A model generated the notes under the pieces. The model did not search any database and was not told the origin of the DNA. It worked only from the letters and a program-made list of their open reading frames with translations. A program made the translations under genes and the position numbers. A stretch of DNA of 64,000 bases from Haliclystus octoradiatus (lineage: Eukaryota > Cnidaria > Staurozoa > Stauromedusae > Haliclystidae), in contig OU744446.1 of the NCBI GenBank assembly GCA_916610825.1, positions 27,728,445 to 27,792,444 on the forward strand, written 5' to 3'. Below, in pieces: positions 49,001 to 59,297 of the stretch. The first letter of the stretch is position 1. Every line of letters starts with the position of its first letter.

Positions 49001-52000
49001 AGTCACATGTTATTCACTGTTCACGTTTATCAACATCGAATCCCAAAGAACGAAAAAGTACACCACATGAGTAAGTGAAGATCTAATTCAAACTTCTATT
49101 GTCACGAGTATAAGATTGCGATTAAGTTTGAGACCGGGGGTAACTTCCATTTCGAATCGACGGGGTTGTTCATTGAAACTTGGGATAAAGACCATAAGAA
49201 GTTTTCGGATCACGTAAAAGATAACCCGAATTTTTTTTTAAAAAGAGCACGTTATTCTAAAAGAAAGCAAGGGAAGAATGTAATTAAAAACATTTGCGCT
49301 TAATTTTTTTTTGAAATTTGAAAACGGTACCCTCTAATAATTAAACGTCCCCGTATACAAAATTGCAGTTGTGGAAGTTACCACCCGGTATTTTGAGATT
49401 ACGATTCATTATTAATATTTACTGTTATTTTACTTTCTATAGTTGACGGTGGTCGATCTCGTCTTCATCTGATCGATCTGTCTGCTTTGCCACGAGGTTT
49501 CCCTCGGCGAGATAAAACAAATTCAGCACCATCGCAATCAGCTTTGGGAAATGTCATGGTTGGATTACTAAACAATATAAAGAACATGAATCACAGGTTA
49601 GTGGCATTATTATACAGCAGTTGGGGTGAATGGGGCTTGAATTTTTTGATATAAAATTCAGCTGTAAGTCAATCCGTTTTCGAAACAAAACAGTTAATTT
49701 TGAAAATTTTAAAACGTAATTTTGATTGGTTAAATCTACTGTGAAAGTCATCGGATATATTCTCAATTCTAATTCACCAACTGTCGGAATTGAATCGACA
49801 ATTGCACCATAATACTATTTAATACCATAATACTACTGTTGTGAATTTGTTAATTATGCTAATTATGTTCTTTATGTTTGTAAATGAGGCTACTTCATAA
49901 ACACTCATTCCTTATCCACATGTTGTAAGATGGAGCTATCTTTTTGTTAAATAAAGCCTTATTCAGAGTTTAGTTACTGGCTATTCATTTCAATTTATTT
50001 AACAAAAGATATTTTTCAGACAGTTAGTCATGGATAGATTTCTTAAACCAGAAAAGTTCAATACAGATCCTAATTCATCTACTGCCAAAAAGGAATGGAA
50101 ACATTGGCATATGACCTTCACAAATTTCTTGGCAATGCTGGACAAACTCAAACCAGATAAACTACACACTTTAATTAACTATATATCACCTACTGTTTAT
50201 GAATATATTTCTGACTGTGATACCTATGAACTTGCTATTACTACACTTGAATCAATGTATGCTAAGGTCCCCAATGAAGTCTATGCAAGGTATTTACTTT
50301 CATCACGTCGACAGCAGCCATCTGAATCTGTTGATACATTTTTACAAGCTCTAAGTCTATTGAGTAAGGATTGTACATTCAAGCCACTCACAGCTATTGA
50401 ACACAAGAATATTGTTATCAGAGATGCTTTTATTAGTGGTTTACAATCAAGTCCGATGCGGCAAAGGCTGTTAGAAAATAAGAATCTTGATCTAGACACT
50501 ACAATTTTACAGGCTAGATCTTTGGAAGTTGCGCAGAAAAGTTCTGATGGATTTGCAATCCCCCAGCAAACGAACACTGTTGCTGCTGCCACAGAGTTAT
50601 CACATGCACAAATTGACTCACACAACTCTGAAGAAAATCATATTGCAGCCATCAAAAGTGACAAAACAGGCAAATGCTTCTTCTGTGGTCAACAGCGTCA
50701 TCCACGTAGTCACTGTCCAGCCAAAGATGTCAACTGTAACAAATGCTCGAGGAAAGGACATTATGCAAAAGTGTGTAGATCAAGTAATAACACATACAAT
50801 AAAACACAATCTTCTGCAATGCACTCTACCTACCTAGCTGCAACAAAACCATGCCAATGTGTCGCTGACGTCAAAGTGAATGGTACTGCAGTGAAAGCTC
50901 TGATAGACACTGGTAGCAATGACAGCTACATTTGTCCTAATCTTGTTAAACAAATGGGATTATCTACCATGCCCAAGCCTTCTGTGGTATATATGGCCTC
51001 ATCTGCACTACATGCCAAAGTTGAAAAGTCAACAAAGATTGATATTAATATGGATGATAAAGTATACAAGAAAGTAGAAGTATCTATTTTACAAGGACTT
51101 TGCTCAGATTTAATCCTTGGTCGAGATTTTTTACAATTACACAAACAAGTCACTTTCGAATTTGGAGGTGAAAAACCTACCTTAAATGTTTGTGCTTTGG
51201 CATCATTGTCAATAAACCCTCCTAAACTATTTGCAAATTTAGACTCCACATGCCAACCTATCGCAACAAAATCCAGAAAGTTCAGTGCACCAGACAAAAG
51301 TTTTATCGACACAGAAGTGCAACTACTTTTGAAAGAAGGTATAATTGAGCCAAGCACCTCACCATGGAGAGCGCAAGTATTGGTCACAACAAATGAGCGT
51401 CACAAGAAACGTTTGGTTGTTGACTACTCGCGAACTATTAACCGCTTTACAAATCTTGATGCGTATCCATTACCTAGAATCGAAGAAGTAGTCAACAACG
51501 TTTCAAAGTACAAGTTCTTCAGTACTTTGGATTTGAAATCAGCATATCACCAAATCCCAATCAATCAAGAAGACAAGATATACACTGCTTTTGAAGCTGC
51601 AGGAGAGCTTTACCAATTCTGCCGAATACCTTTTGGTGTGACAAATGGAGTTGCCTGCTTTCAGAGAATCATAAATCAGATTATAAAAGACAATGATTTA
51701 AAAGACACTTTTGCTTATTTAGATGATATCACCATATGCGGAAAAACCAAAGAAGAACATGATTCAAATCTTGATCGTTTCTTAGTAATTGCTAAGAAAC
51801 TAAACCTTACTATTAATCATGCAAAGAGTACATATGCTACAGAAACAATTAATTTATTGGGTTATTTGATATCTCATGGAGAATTGAAACCAGATCCTGA
51901 TAGGTTAACCCCGCTAAAAAGTCTGCGGCTGCCATCATCCACTGATGAATTGAAAAGAGCTGTCGGATTGTTTTCCTATTATTCACAATGGATCAAGAAC

Positions 52001-55000
52001 TTCTCAGATCTAATACGGCCTCTAACTCAAAGTCACTCTTTTCCACTATCTGACTGTGCCAAAGAGTCTTTTGAAACCTTGAAATCAAAAATCGAAGAAG
52101 CTGTACTTCAACCAATTGATGAAACAGCGCCATTTACTGTTGAAACCGATGCATCAGACTTTGCTCTCGGTGCAACACTCAATCAAAACGGCAAACCAGT
52201 AGCATTCTTCTCTCGTACACTAACAGATGGTGAGCAGAAACATTCTTCTATTGAGAAAGAAGCATATGCCATTGTAGAGAGTCTTAGAAAATGGAGACAT
52301 TACTTATGTGCCCGTAACTTTACACTAATCACAGACCAACAATCGGTCTCATTTATGCTGAACCCCAAACTTGCTGGAAAAATCAAGAATGACAAGATTC
52401 AACGATGGAGAATTGAGCTATCATCATATAAATTCAGCATTATCTACAGACCAGGAACAGAGAATGCACCGGCTGATGCCTTATCTCGGATACGAACTAC
52501 TCTTGGAGCAACTCAAGCACATCAAAGCTTATACGATCTACATGACATGTTATGTCACCCTGGCATCACAAGAATGCTACATTTTGTCAGATCAAGGAAT
52601 TTACCTTACTCCGTTGCTGATGTCAAAAATGTAACATCATCATGCACAGTGTGCAATGAGTGCAAGCCACAATACATGAAGCCACCTGACGCCCATCTTA
52701 TCAAGGCTACTCAACCTTTCGAAAGACTGAATCTGGATTTCAAAGGACCACTTCCTTCTTCATCTACTAACAAATATATACTAACAGTTATTGATGAGTT
52801 TTCGAGATTTCCATTTGCCATTCCATGCCATGATGTATCGACGACTACTGTTACCAAATGTTTGCGACAAGTATTTGCTATGTTTGGTATGCCAATGTAT
52901 GTACACTCAGATAGAGGTTCATCATTTATGTCTAACGATTTGAAGGTATTTCTAAGAAGTCATGGTATTTCTGCTAGTCGCACTACACCCTACAACCCTC
53001 AAGGCAATGGACAGTGTGAAAAATATAATGGCATCATATGGAAAGCAGTTTCTCTTGCATTAAAATCGAGAAGTTTATCGACATCTCAATGGGAAGTTGT
53101 ACTACCTGACGCTCTCCATTCAATAAGATCTCTACTATGTACTTCAACAAATGTCACCCCTCATGAAAGGATGTTTAACCATAATCGTAGGTCAACTACT
53201 GGTAATGCTATGCCTACATGGCTTACTTCTCCTGGACCGGTACTGATGAGAAACCAAAATATGCAGAGCAAATATGACACACCTGTCCAGACTGTCACAC
53301 TCATTGAATCTAATCCTAACTATGCACACGTCAGGCTCCCTAATGGGAAAGAAGCTACCGTGTCAGTTAGACATCTGGCACCATATGGCGTAGAGTCAGA
53401 ACAGCCACATCGTGAAGCACCTCTGGATGAAAATGTACCACTGGATTCAACTGGAGATTCAAATATTGATTCTATTCAAAATTTACCAAACGTTGATCAA
53501 CCAATTGTAGCTGAAAACACTGATGTGGTCAAAGATGTAAATGAACCACGTAGATCTACTAGAATTAGACATGCTCCCAATAAACTAAACATCTAATAAT
53601 TACAAGGGGAGAATGTTGTGAATTTGTTAATTATGCTAATTATGTTCTTTATGTTTGTAAATGAGGCTACTTCATAAACACTCATTCCTTATCCACATGT
53701 TGTAAGATGGAGCTATCTTTTTGTTAAATAAAGCCTTATTCAGAGTTTAGTTACTGGCTATTCATTTCAACTACTAATTAGAAAAAGTCAATTGTTTTAA
53801 GTAAACACCTTTGTTTTTATTCAGGCATTCGAAGATCGTTCGATTACTTAAAGAATCGCTTGGCAAACCGACATGTCGTACAACTGTAATTGCGCATGTC
53901 TCAGATGACGTCAAAAGATATTCAGAGACCATGTCAACGATCCAGCTGATATCGCGTATCCTACGAAGTCGTAGAAGACGAAATAAGGTATATACCTTAT
54001 ATTATATTAACATCTTTATTTGTTGATGTTTTTAAATTGAGAGCAGAGATAGGATCTAATTAGTTAGACATTATCATACTACTTCATACCTTACCTCTCA
54101 TGTATCTTATGAAAGCTGGGATCTAAGCACGCCTTGATAAAGAAATCTGATTTGAACATTTGATATGCTATTAGAGAAGACCAATTTAATGATGCAACTA
54201 CTTTTTAAACATGATGTTAACATGTTCGTTTGTTTTGTTATGCTTATTCAGGTCATTTCACCAGGTGAAAGCCATTTTAGTGCAACTGCCAGCTCTTCAG
54301 AAGGCAACACGTCTTGCGAAGAAAGCTGTTCTGGCCGGCAATATCCACGACCAGCTCGAATTCTAACATATGGGATTGATGACTCTGCTAATGAATCTGG
54401 GAATGATTCTTGCTCTCCGTGTGGACCAAGGGGATATCCATCTAGCGCCGGTGAAGACTCATGCGATACAGTGATCTATTGCGGCCCTGATGGTCAACTT
54501 AGCGATCGTGATTTAACAGATAACGAAGGGCCACCCAACGATCCTGACCCGTTGAAACATGCAATTGAGCAATTAAAGAAATGTGATGCTGAATTAGAGC
54601 AATCTTCTAAAGAAGAGGAATTTATATTGACTAGTTTATGTGAAGATGATTTTCTATTTCCGCGCAATGAAGAACCCAAACGAAGATTACCGCCTCCGGT
54701 AAAAGTGAAACCAAAAATCGAAAATGAAACAAAAAAATCTGAAGTTAAGACTGACGTTGCGATGCAGTCTAAAGCAGAAGTAAAGAAAATTGATCAAAAC
54801 GACAATGTTGTGAAGGATTTGGAAAAAGCCAAAAACCTTCTGAATGAGTCAAAAACCACCAACCCGCCTTCTAATGTGATCGCAACACGGAGAGGCTCTG
54901 ATGCGGCTGCGCTCATCGAGGAAGATGAATTCGGTTATTTTGAAATGGGTCCGGTTACTGAGAAAGAATTACGTCGTAAAGAGAGAAGGATTGCTAAATT

Positions 55001-58000
55001 ATTAAAACAGAAATCGTTTGATGATAAAGGTAATGTTATCAAAAGTGACGGTTATAAATCTGAATGTGAGGCTGAAAGAGCAAAATCGAGAGTTCGAAAC
55101 CAAAATTCTGATAAAACAGACGGGTATACATCAGCACCAGAAACTGAACCCCGTTTACGAAGTCTGGATGTCAAACTGAGGAAAGAGGTTTTGAAAGATA
55201 TGTTAAGTATTAAAGCACTGGACGAGGAAAAAGAAGACAAAGAGGCAGATAAAAGGCTGAGTGCTGTATTCACTGAGAGGATGCTCAATAATTTTGTCAC
55301 TCAACAACTTGTCGTAGAAAGAAGAAAGTCACAAATTATGCCAGATGATTTAGATATCGAATGTTCATTAACGTTACCGCTGAAAGAACGGAATCATCCA
55401 AAAAGTACCGATCAAGCCAAACCTGCTGTCAGACCGGTTGTCTCTCGATCCCTTTCAGAACAAACTCCGCAAACAGAAAATATAACAATGAAATCACGGT
55501 CATTATCCGACACTTCGACGCCACGTTCTGTCTTAAATAGTTTATCTAACCGTTCATTCGAAGAAAGTGAAAGCTCATTGGCGGAATCCGACACATCATC
55601 ACCAAACACATACGAACCTTACAGTCTGTATCCGGATGGTAGTAGGCGACGCCGTGGTCCACCGAAACTAACATATCGTTGGTCTACGGTTTTGGAAGAA
55701 GATTTAGACTCTAAAAATTCGATTGAAAATAAAAAGCCGATCAAATCACCAAAAGTATCAAGAGAAATGCAACACAAAGATTTCTCAATTCGCAAATCAT
55801 CTGCTGAATCGGTGTCATCTAGGCAAGGAAAGAACATTCCATATGTCGATACTAAATCACATATTCATAATAGTCGATCTTCTGTCAGTGGATGCAGTGA
55901 TACCAGTAGTAGTAGTGGTGTTATTAGTAACGGAAGTTCAAGCCCATCACAACAGAGCCTACATGGTCCTGGTCTGCATCATCGTACTATTACTGGCACA
56001 CCTGTTATGGAATCGAGAAGGCGGGCTTTAACAGAACCTTCTCCCAAGGCACCTCGTAGATGGTTCTTTAGGTATGTATTTATGCGGTATATTCTGATAG
56101 CTGCACTCCAAAATTAATACATCATCGAGTTAATTTGTGCTGTATTTAATGATATGTATAGATTACGTAAGGTTTGCTCTTATCCGTTTATCGAATAACA
56201 GCCTGCATCGGTGATTTCTGGCAATGTGGACATTGAATTTGCTTCCGAATTTACTAGAGATTATAACATTTGTTTCATAGCATTTGCTCTTACCAATGAT
56301 GCAATATTCAAATATTGATTTCTCTTTTCTACACAGCCGTGAACGTCGTGAACGCAAACCAAAAACGCCGCGTGCTGTTAGTGGCTACGCCAGCGAAGGT
56401 AGTTATGGGGATTTACGTCGCTCGTCATGGCGTCATAGTAGATTCTTTGGATCAAAATCACGTAAGCAGAGCTTTCCTTACCATTATATTCATTTGATCA
56501 TATTTGATCTGTGTTTAGTCATCTATAAGATATTGTCTTCGAGAAAAATAGCAAATGATATTTCTAATCTGCCGGCATTATTTAAATCGGTTTTACGTAA
56601 TTTATTGTACTTTATTTGCAAGATTGTTTTTCATTTTATGATAGTTCCTTTTTTGTATGCAACTATAGGGTTGAATTCATCTAATGGTGGCAATTGTAGT
56701 GGATATGAAAGCTCTCGTACTGATGGTGGTATGAGTAATCTCAGTGGTAATGAAAGCGCATGTGAAAGCGTTAATGGGACAACGAAGAAGAAAAGAAAAA
56801 GGTTTTTAGGTAAGGCGAATACTTCGTTAAATTCTATAAAATCAGAATAAAAGTTTAGCATTATATTCTTGTGCTACTCGTAGACCTTGAACTTTGTAAT
56901 TATCCTTCGGTGCGCCATTTTCAAATTTAGAGGAAAATTGTAAAAAATCACAGCAAATGAGAATGAAGACCTAAAATTTCATGTTTTTACTAGAAAAACA
57001 ATAAAAGTTCTAAAAATTTTGAAAATCTTTAAATGATACCGTAAAATTTCACAAGAATCTCGAAAAGGCACCTCTTAAAATGGCACGTCCCCGTACAGCC
57101 GATGATGGAAGTCCCACCGGGATTAGCTTGCGTCCAGACTAAAACGTTTCTTAAGGAAAGTTTCAGTCTGGACGCAAGTTACCCGGGATTTCAAACTTGA
57201 ATTTAAAAGATAGCTTGAAAGTGGACATCCTATCACTGATTGTAATACTCTGTGATCACAACATCTCCGATCGTAGAACATCTACTGAGCATTAGATTGG
57301 AGGTATTAACACTGATAACTCCTATCTGCTATGTACTTTTTCATCCGATAGCTCTATGTGATCAACGTAAATCTATTTGCCATGTCTGTAAAATAGATCT
57401 CACGCAGAATATTATATCTACTGTGGAATAGGATAGGAATCCCCGAGCATGACATTAGAAGCAGTTTTCCGCTCATCCAACAACTTGAATTTTTGTCATC
57501 AATTTCTGTATCATAGACAATTGAATCTTTGATCGGATTAAACATTACTATTAATTTGGATTTAGGATTTCGACGTCGATCGTTATCGGATTTAAGTCAT
57601 AAAAGTCGTGCAAAACGCTCATATTGGATTGATACAAAAAGCCGTTTTCCTGATATGGAGGATGACTCAACTGAATATCGATTTTATGAAATTGAAGACA
57701 CCAATGCTATCGAAAGAAAACAGCGACAAACTCAACAGAAGCGATTTACCACATCAGAGGTAAGTGCTATTAAATATATCAATCTAAATAATTATGCTAT
57801 TGGAGATCATGAAATGACGCTTGAAGGGTGGGTACTTGTTTGATGGTGGGATGATTCTACCATGTCATGCCACTTAGTTCAGTTGTCGAATGCAGACCAA
57901 GGCCACGGCACATCAATTTCATCATAGTCATCAGGATATTCTAGTACTATGATTTCTTATTCGACAAGTACCGGCAACACACAGTAACGTATGATGATAA

Positions 58001-58719
58001 TATGCAAACACGACGAATTGGACCGTTTCACAGATGAGTATTTGGAGAATTTAAGTATAGACGATATTGTAAACTTTATTATTTATTTTGCACCTAGGGT
58101 TGCATACCATTTAAAGTCAATCCTGTACTTATTCAATTACATCGAAGACAAGTGGCAGATCTCGAGAAACAAAAACAGAGATTGGCCACAGAAGTTAACA
58201 CTGCAATGGATCAGCTCATGCTCGACAAACAACGATGCGACGTCACAGGTAAAATATTATTCAATTATCAAAATGGGTCTCAATTGTTGATAGGCCACCC
58301 GGCAAACAAGGGTTTAACGTTCACAGAACGTTCTCCTCAGAAGGACGAATTATAGCGTTCAGTGATCGAACGCTCACCAAACGTGAGTTGCTTGCTCGGC
58401 ATTGTCAAATCTGACTTTGAGGTCCTTCAACCGATATGATCGTAGCATATTACGAGATGATGACCGATTTGGAATGTTACGATATAATTTATAAACGAGC
58501 TCTGTGAACATAAGTATGACAAAGTAAGAGAAAGTATGACATTGTTAATCCTTCTTAATTTCAGATCGAAAACTTGAAAATCAGGATGACCCGAATTACG
58601 CTAAAGAATTAATACGAGATGTTGGTCTTTACAAACGGCGTTTAGAAGTATTGAAATGCCATCTGCAAGTCGTCACGTGTTTTGATAAACCAAAACCAAG
58701 TCGATCAACAACAATATAA
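42150..58719 (+). CDS. KIF26: KIF26/VAB-8-type kinesin, 19 exons, 1477 codons
   Basis: Atypical kinesin-11 family protein. Exons: 42150-42374, 42983-43223, 44345-44453, 45905-46091, 46397-46594, 47429-47522, 47755-47860, 48170-48261, 48356-48429, 48769-48871, 48969-49070, 49443-49596, 53825-53987, 54252-56071, 56337-56461, 56669-56809, 57566-57759, 58098-58248, 58565-58719. Every junction is GT-AG and in phase, and the total is 4434 nt. Landmarks match KIF26A/B: paired CX2C segments, [96 protein letters not shown], and the C-terminal coiled coil ending HLQVVTCFD. Vertebrate members bind microtubules without usual motility and act in signalling and cell migration. The first coding exon begins exactly at ATG after an acceptor, so a 5'-UTR exon lies upstream. 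It is somewhat shorter than vertebrate homologues. Confidence 0.95.
46397..53987 (+). CDS. KIF26: KIF26: motor-domain exons
   Basis: Nine exons, residues about 255-616. The P-loop reads GAAGLGKT (residues 347-354), a formally intact Walker A split by an intron before the lysine. The switch I region, normally NxxSSRSH, reads [19 protein letters not shown], keeping only SH. Switch II, normally DLAGSE, reads [10 protein letters not shown] and has lost the glycine-glutamate pair. The family relatives are also degenerate here, so weak or no ATP hydrolysis is expected. The region hosts the (TACA)n array in the 46595-47428 intron and the Ty3/gypsy insertion in the 49597-53824 intron. Confidence 0.93.
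46845..46888. repeat. TATAGACAGGTGAC dispersed repeat, copy 1
   Basis: Begins TATAGACAGGTGAC and contains CAGGGCTAATTCAATAAAA. A related copy is at 48483-48537. It lies immediately upstream of the (TACA)n array. Confidence 0.55.
46921..47354. repeat. (TACA)n microsatellite, about 434 bp
   Basis: About 108 copies of the tetranucleotide with only two evident interruptions (TAGA near 47143 and ACGT near 47336). It lies 74 bp upstream of the exon that carries the kinesin P-loop. All long open frames through it, in any frame, are by-products of the repeat. Confidence 0.98.
48483..48592. repeat. TATAGACAGGTGAC dispersed repeat, copy 2 with a related unit
   Basis: TATAGACAGGTGAC followed by CAGGGTCAATTCAATAGAAT, then a further related unit GGCCACTGTAGACAGGTAGC ending near 48592. 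Located in a kinesin intron. Probably a degenerate short interspersed or tandem repeat. Confidence 0.5.
49134..49389 (+). mobile_element. CCCGGGGG-family MITE in a KIF26 intron
   Basis: Left end CCGGGGGTAACTTCCAT, right end TGTGGAAGTTACCACCCGGT. It is flanked by AGTTTGAGA (49125-49133) and ATTTTGAGA (49390-49398), a 9-bp target duplication with one mismatch. Same orientation as the copy at 25014. Confidence 0.82.
49837..49992 (+). repeat. 5' LTR
   Basis: 156 bp, TG...CA ends. It contains AAATAAAG, a likely poly(A) signal, at about 49949-49956. No clear TATA box. Confidence 0.95.
49994..50007 (+). promoter_or_regulatory. Predicted self-priming primer-binding site
   Basis: TTTATTTAACAAAA, beginning one base after the 5' LTR, is the exact reverse complement of TTTTGTTAAATAAA at 49942-49955 within the LTR (and its twin in the 3' LTR). 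No TGG-initial tRNA-complementary site is present at this position. Tf1 of fission yeast and related elements prime reverse transcription by folding the 5' end of their own RNA onto such a site. The same mechanism is inferred here. Confidence 0.65.
50030..53596 (+). CDS. Gag-Pol polyprotein of the Ty3/gypsy element
   Basis: 1188 codons, a single frame without a Gag/Pol frameshift. A Gag region (residues 1-215) is followed by two CX2CX4HX4C zinc knuckles starting at Cys216. The aspartic protease carries DTG at 293-295. The reverse transcriptase runs about 430-600, with the catalytic YLDD at 563-566 and [15 protein letters not shown] upstream. RNase H begins at TDAS (Asp707). The integrase has an HHCC-type N-terminal zinc site and catalytic Asp903, Asp961 and Glu997 with a 35-residue D-E spacing. 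The tail after the core has [17 protein letters not shown], then an acidic linker ending [13 protein letters not shown]. No chromodomain and no envelope-like reading frame are present. All catalytic residues are intact. Clade not assigned. Confidence 0.95.
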   Translation: MDRFLKPEKFNTDPNSSTAKKEWKHWHMTFTNFLAMLDKLKPDKLHTLINYISPTVYEYISDCDTYELAITTLESMYAKVPNEVYARYLLSSRRQQPSESVDTFLQALSLLSKDCTFKPLTAIEHKNIVIRDAFISGLQSSPMRQRLLENKNLDLDTTILQARSLEVAQKSSDGFAIPQQTNTVAAATELSHAQIDSHNSEENHIAAIKSDKTGKCFFCGQQRHPRSHCPAKDVNCNKCSRKGHYAKVCRSSNNTYNKTQSSAMHSTYLAATKPCQCVADVKVNGTAVKALIDTGSNDSYICPNLVKQMGLSTMPKPSVVYMASSALHAKVEKSTKIDINMDDKVYKKVEVSILQGLCSDLILGRDFLQLHKQVTFEFGGEKPTLNVCALASLSINPPKLFANLDSTCQPIATKSRKFSAPDKSFIDTEVQLLLKEGIIEPSTSPWRAQVLVTTNERHKKRLVVDYSRTINRFTNLDAYPLPRIEEVVNNVSKYKFFSTLDLKSAYHQIPINQEDKIYTAFEAAGELYQFCRIPFGVTNGVACFQRIINQIIKDNDLKDTFAYLDDITICGKTKEEHDSNLDRFLVIAKKLNLTINHAKSTYATETINLLGYLISHGELKPDPDRLTPLKSLRLPSSTDELKRAVGLFSYYSQWIKNFSDLIRPLTQSHSFPLSDCAKESFETLKSKIEEAVLQPIDETAPFTVETDASDFALGATLNQNGKPVAFFSRTLTDGEQKHSSIEKEAYAIVESLRKWRHYLCARNFTLITDQQSVSFMLNPKLAGKIKNDKIQRWRIELSSYKFSIIYRPGTENAPADALSRIRTTLGATQAHQSLYDLHDMLCHPGITRMLHFVRSRNLPYSVADVKNVTSSCTVCNECKPQYMKPPDAHLIKATQPFERLNLDFKGPLPSSSTNKYILTVIDEFSRFPFAIPCHDVSTTTVTKCLRQVFAMFGMPMYVHSDRGSSFMSNDLKVFLRSHGISASRTTPYNPQGNGQCEKYNGIIWKAVSLALKSRSLSTSQWEVVLPDALHSIRSLLCTSTNVTPHERMFNHNRRSTTGNAMPTWLTSPGPVLMRNQNMQSKYDTPVQTVTLIESNPNYAHVRLPNGKEATVSVRHLAPYGVESEQPHREAPLDENVPLDSTGDSNIDSIQNLPNVDQPIVAENTDVVKDVNEPRRSTRIRHAPNKLNI
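53604..53613 (+). promoter_or_regulatory. Polypurine tract of the retrotransposon
   Basis: AAGGGGAGAA abuts the 3' LTR, the standard location of the plus-strand primer of LTR elements. Confidence 0.85.
53614..53769 (+). repeat. 3' LTR
   Basis: 156 bp, identical to the 5' LTR by visual comparison. It starts directly after the purine tract and 17 nt after the Gag-Pol stop. Confidence 0.95.
54252..56071 (+). CDS. KIF26: KIF26: large post-motor exon (disordered, Ser-rich)
   Basis: A single 1820-nt exon encodes about 607 residues of mostly charged, serine-rich sequence after the motor. It opens with [26 protein letters not shown], then [24 protein letters not shown], a block strongly shared with KIF26A/B. 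The middle is Lys/Glu-rich with helical stretches ([19 protein letters not shown]). The C-terminal part has repeated RSLSE/RSLSD motifs that look like basophilic kinase sites. Confidence 0.93.
56337..58719 (+). CDS. KIF26: KIF26: C-terminal exons with coiled coil
   Basis: Five exons encode residues about 1223-1477. They include [15 protein letters not shown] (the SGYES block of KIF26), [32 protein letters not shown], then the helical tail [28 protein letters not shown] and [30 protein letters not shown]. The exon starting at 58098 is reached only through the acceptor CACCTAG and restores phase 0. The stop is TAA at 58717-58719. Confidence 0.92.
57051..57121 (+). mobile_element. Diverged relative of the CCCGGGGG MITE family (right end)
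   Basis: Contains GGCACGTCCCCGTACAGCCG and ends GATGGAAGTCCCACCGGG. This resembles the right portion of the MITE copies (ACGTCCCCGTATACC...GGAAGTTACCCCCCGGG). The left end could not be placed, so boundaries are partial. In a KIF26 intron (56810-57565). Confidence 0.55.
57127..57178. repeat. Intronic foldback next to the MITE relative
   Basis: Arms 57127-57145 (CTTGCGTCCAGACTAAAAC) and 57160-57178 pair at 18 of 19 positions around a 14-nt loop. Pairing extends outward through CCGGG/CCCGG. It may be a separate short foldback transposon inserted at the MITE end. Confidence 0.65.
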
Positions 58720-58987
58720 AATAAGAACAAACACAATGTTTACGTAAACGAAGTTTGTTTTTGTAAAACCATAGCTTTTTAAATTGAAAATAGTATATAT
58801 GACATTATCTATGCCTTTATAAAAGCCTTTCAAGTGAATTTGGATAATTTTAAAACATTTATATTATTTAATTAAATCTTCTAATGTATAGATAAGAACA
58901 ATATTATATTATGTATGTAATTTATATAAAAATTGATTTAGAAATGATTTTATTATAATATCTTAACGTTTTTAATACAGTATATAA

Positions 58988-58993
58988 AATAAA
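58988..58993 (+). terminator. Candidate poly(A) signal of KIF26
   Basis: AATAAA in an A-rich context about 270 nt after the stop. The intervening sequence is AT-rich 3' UTR without other features. Confidence 0.55.
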
Positions 58994-59297
58994 AGAAGTG
59001 CGTTGCAGATAGCAAATACAACATTGTCTCATTTTGAATTCAAGAGCGACGTAGCTAGAAAGTTATTCGAGAAAGTTCTTTTGGACTAACGAGTGTTTTA
59101 CAAGGGTTGTCCCAAATACGAATCACGGTGACTAACAATGAGGTATAATCCCGAATCACTGCAATGAAACTATCTAACTATGTGGATTGTGGGATGCTAT
59201 GCGAGCGATTTAAATTGAGAATTTAAAAAAAGTTAATTATGGTATTCATTAGAAGCAAAATCAATATTGATAGACTGATTTATATTTACATTATTCA

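Larger units (their letters stand above)
49837..53769 (+). mobile_element. Complete Ty3/gypsy LTR retrotransposon (3933 bp)
   Basis: Two LTRs of 156 bp, identical by eye over their full length, starting TGTTGTGAAT and ending ATTTCA. They are flanked by a perfect 5-bp target duplication ACTAC (49832-49836 and 53770-53774). The interior holds one uninterrupted Gag-Pol frame, a purine tract AAGGGGAGAA directly before the 3' LTR, and a self-complementary site directly after the 5' LTR. It is inserted in sense orientation in the KIF26 intron between the exons ending at 49596 and starting at 53825. Without it that intron would be about 290 bp. Intactness indicates a recent insertion. Domain order (protease, RT, RNase H, integrase) places it in Ty3/gypsy. 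Confidence 0.97.

Noticed and set aside
50281-51387. Reverse-strand and shifted forward open frames inside Gag-Pol
   Set aside because: Shadows of the long Gag-Pol frame.
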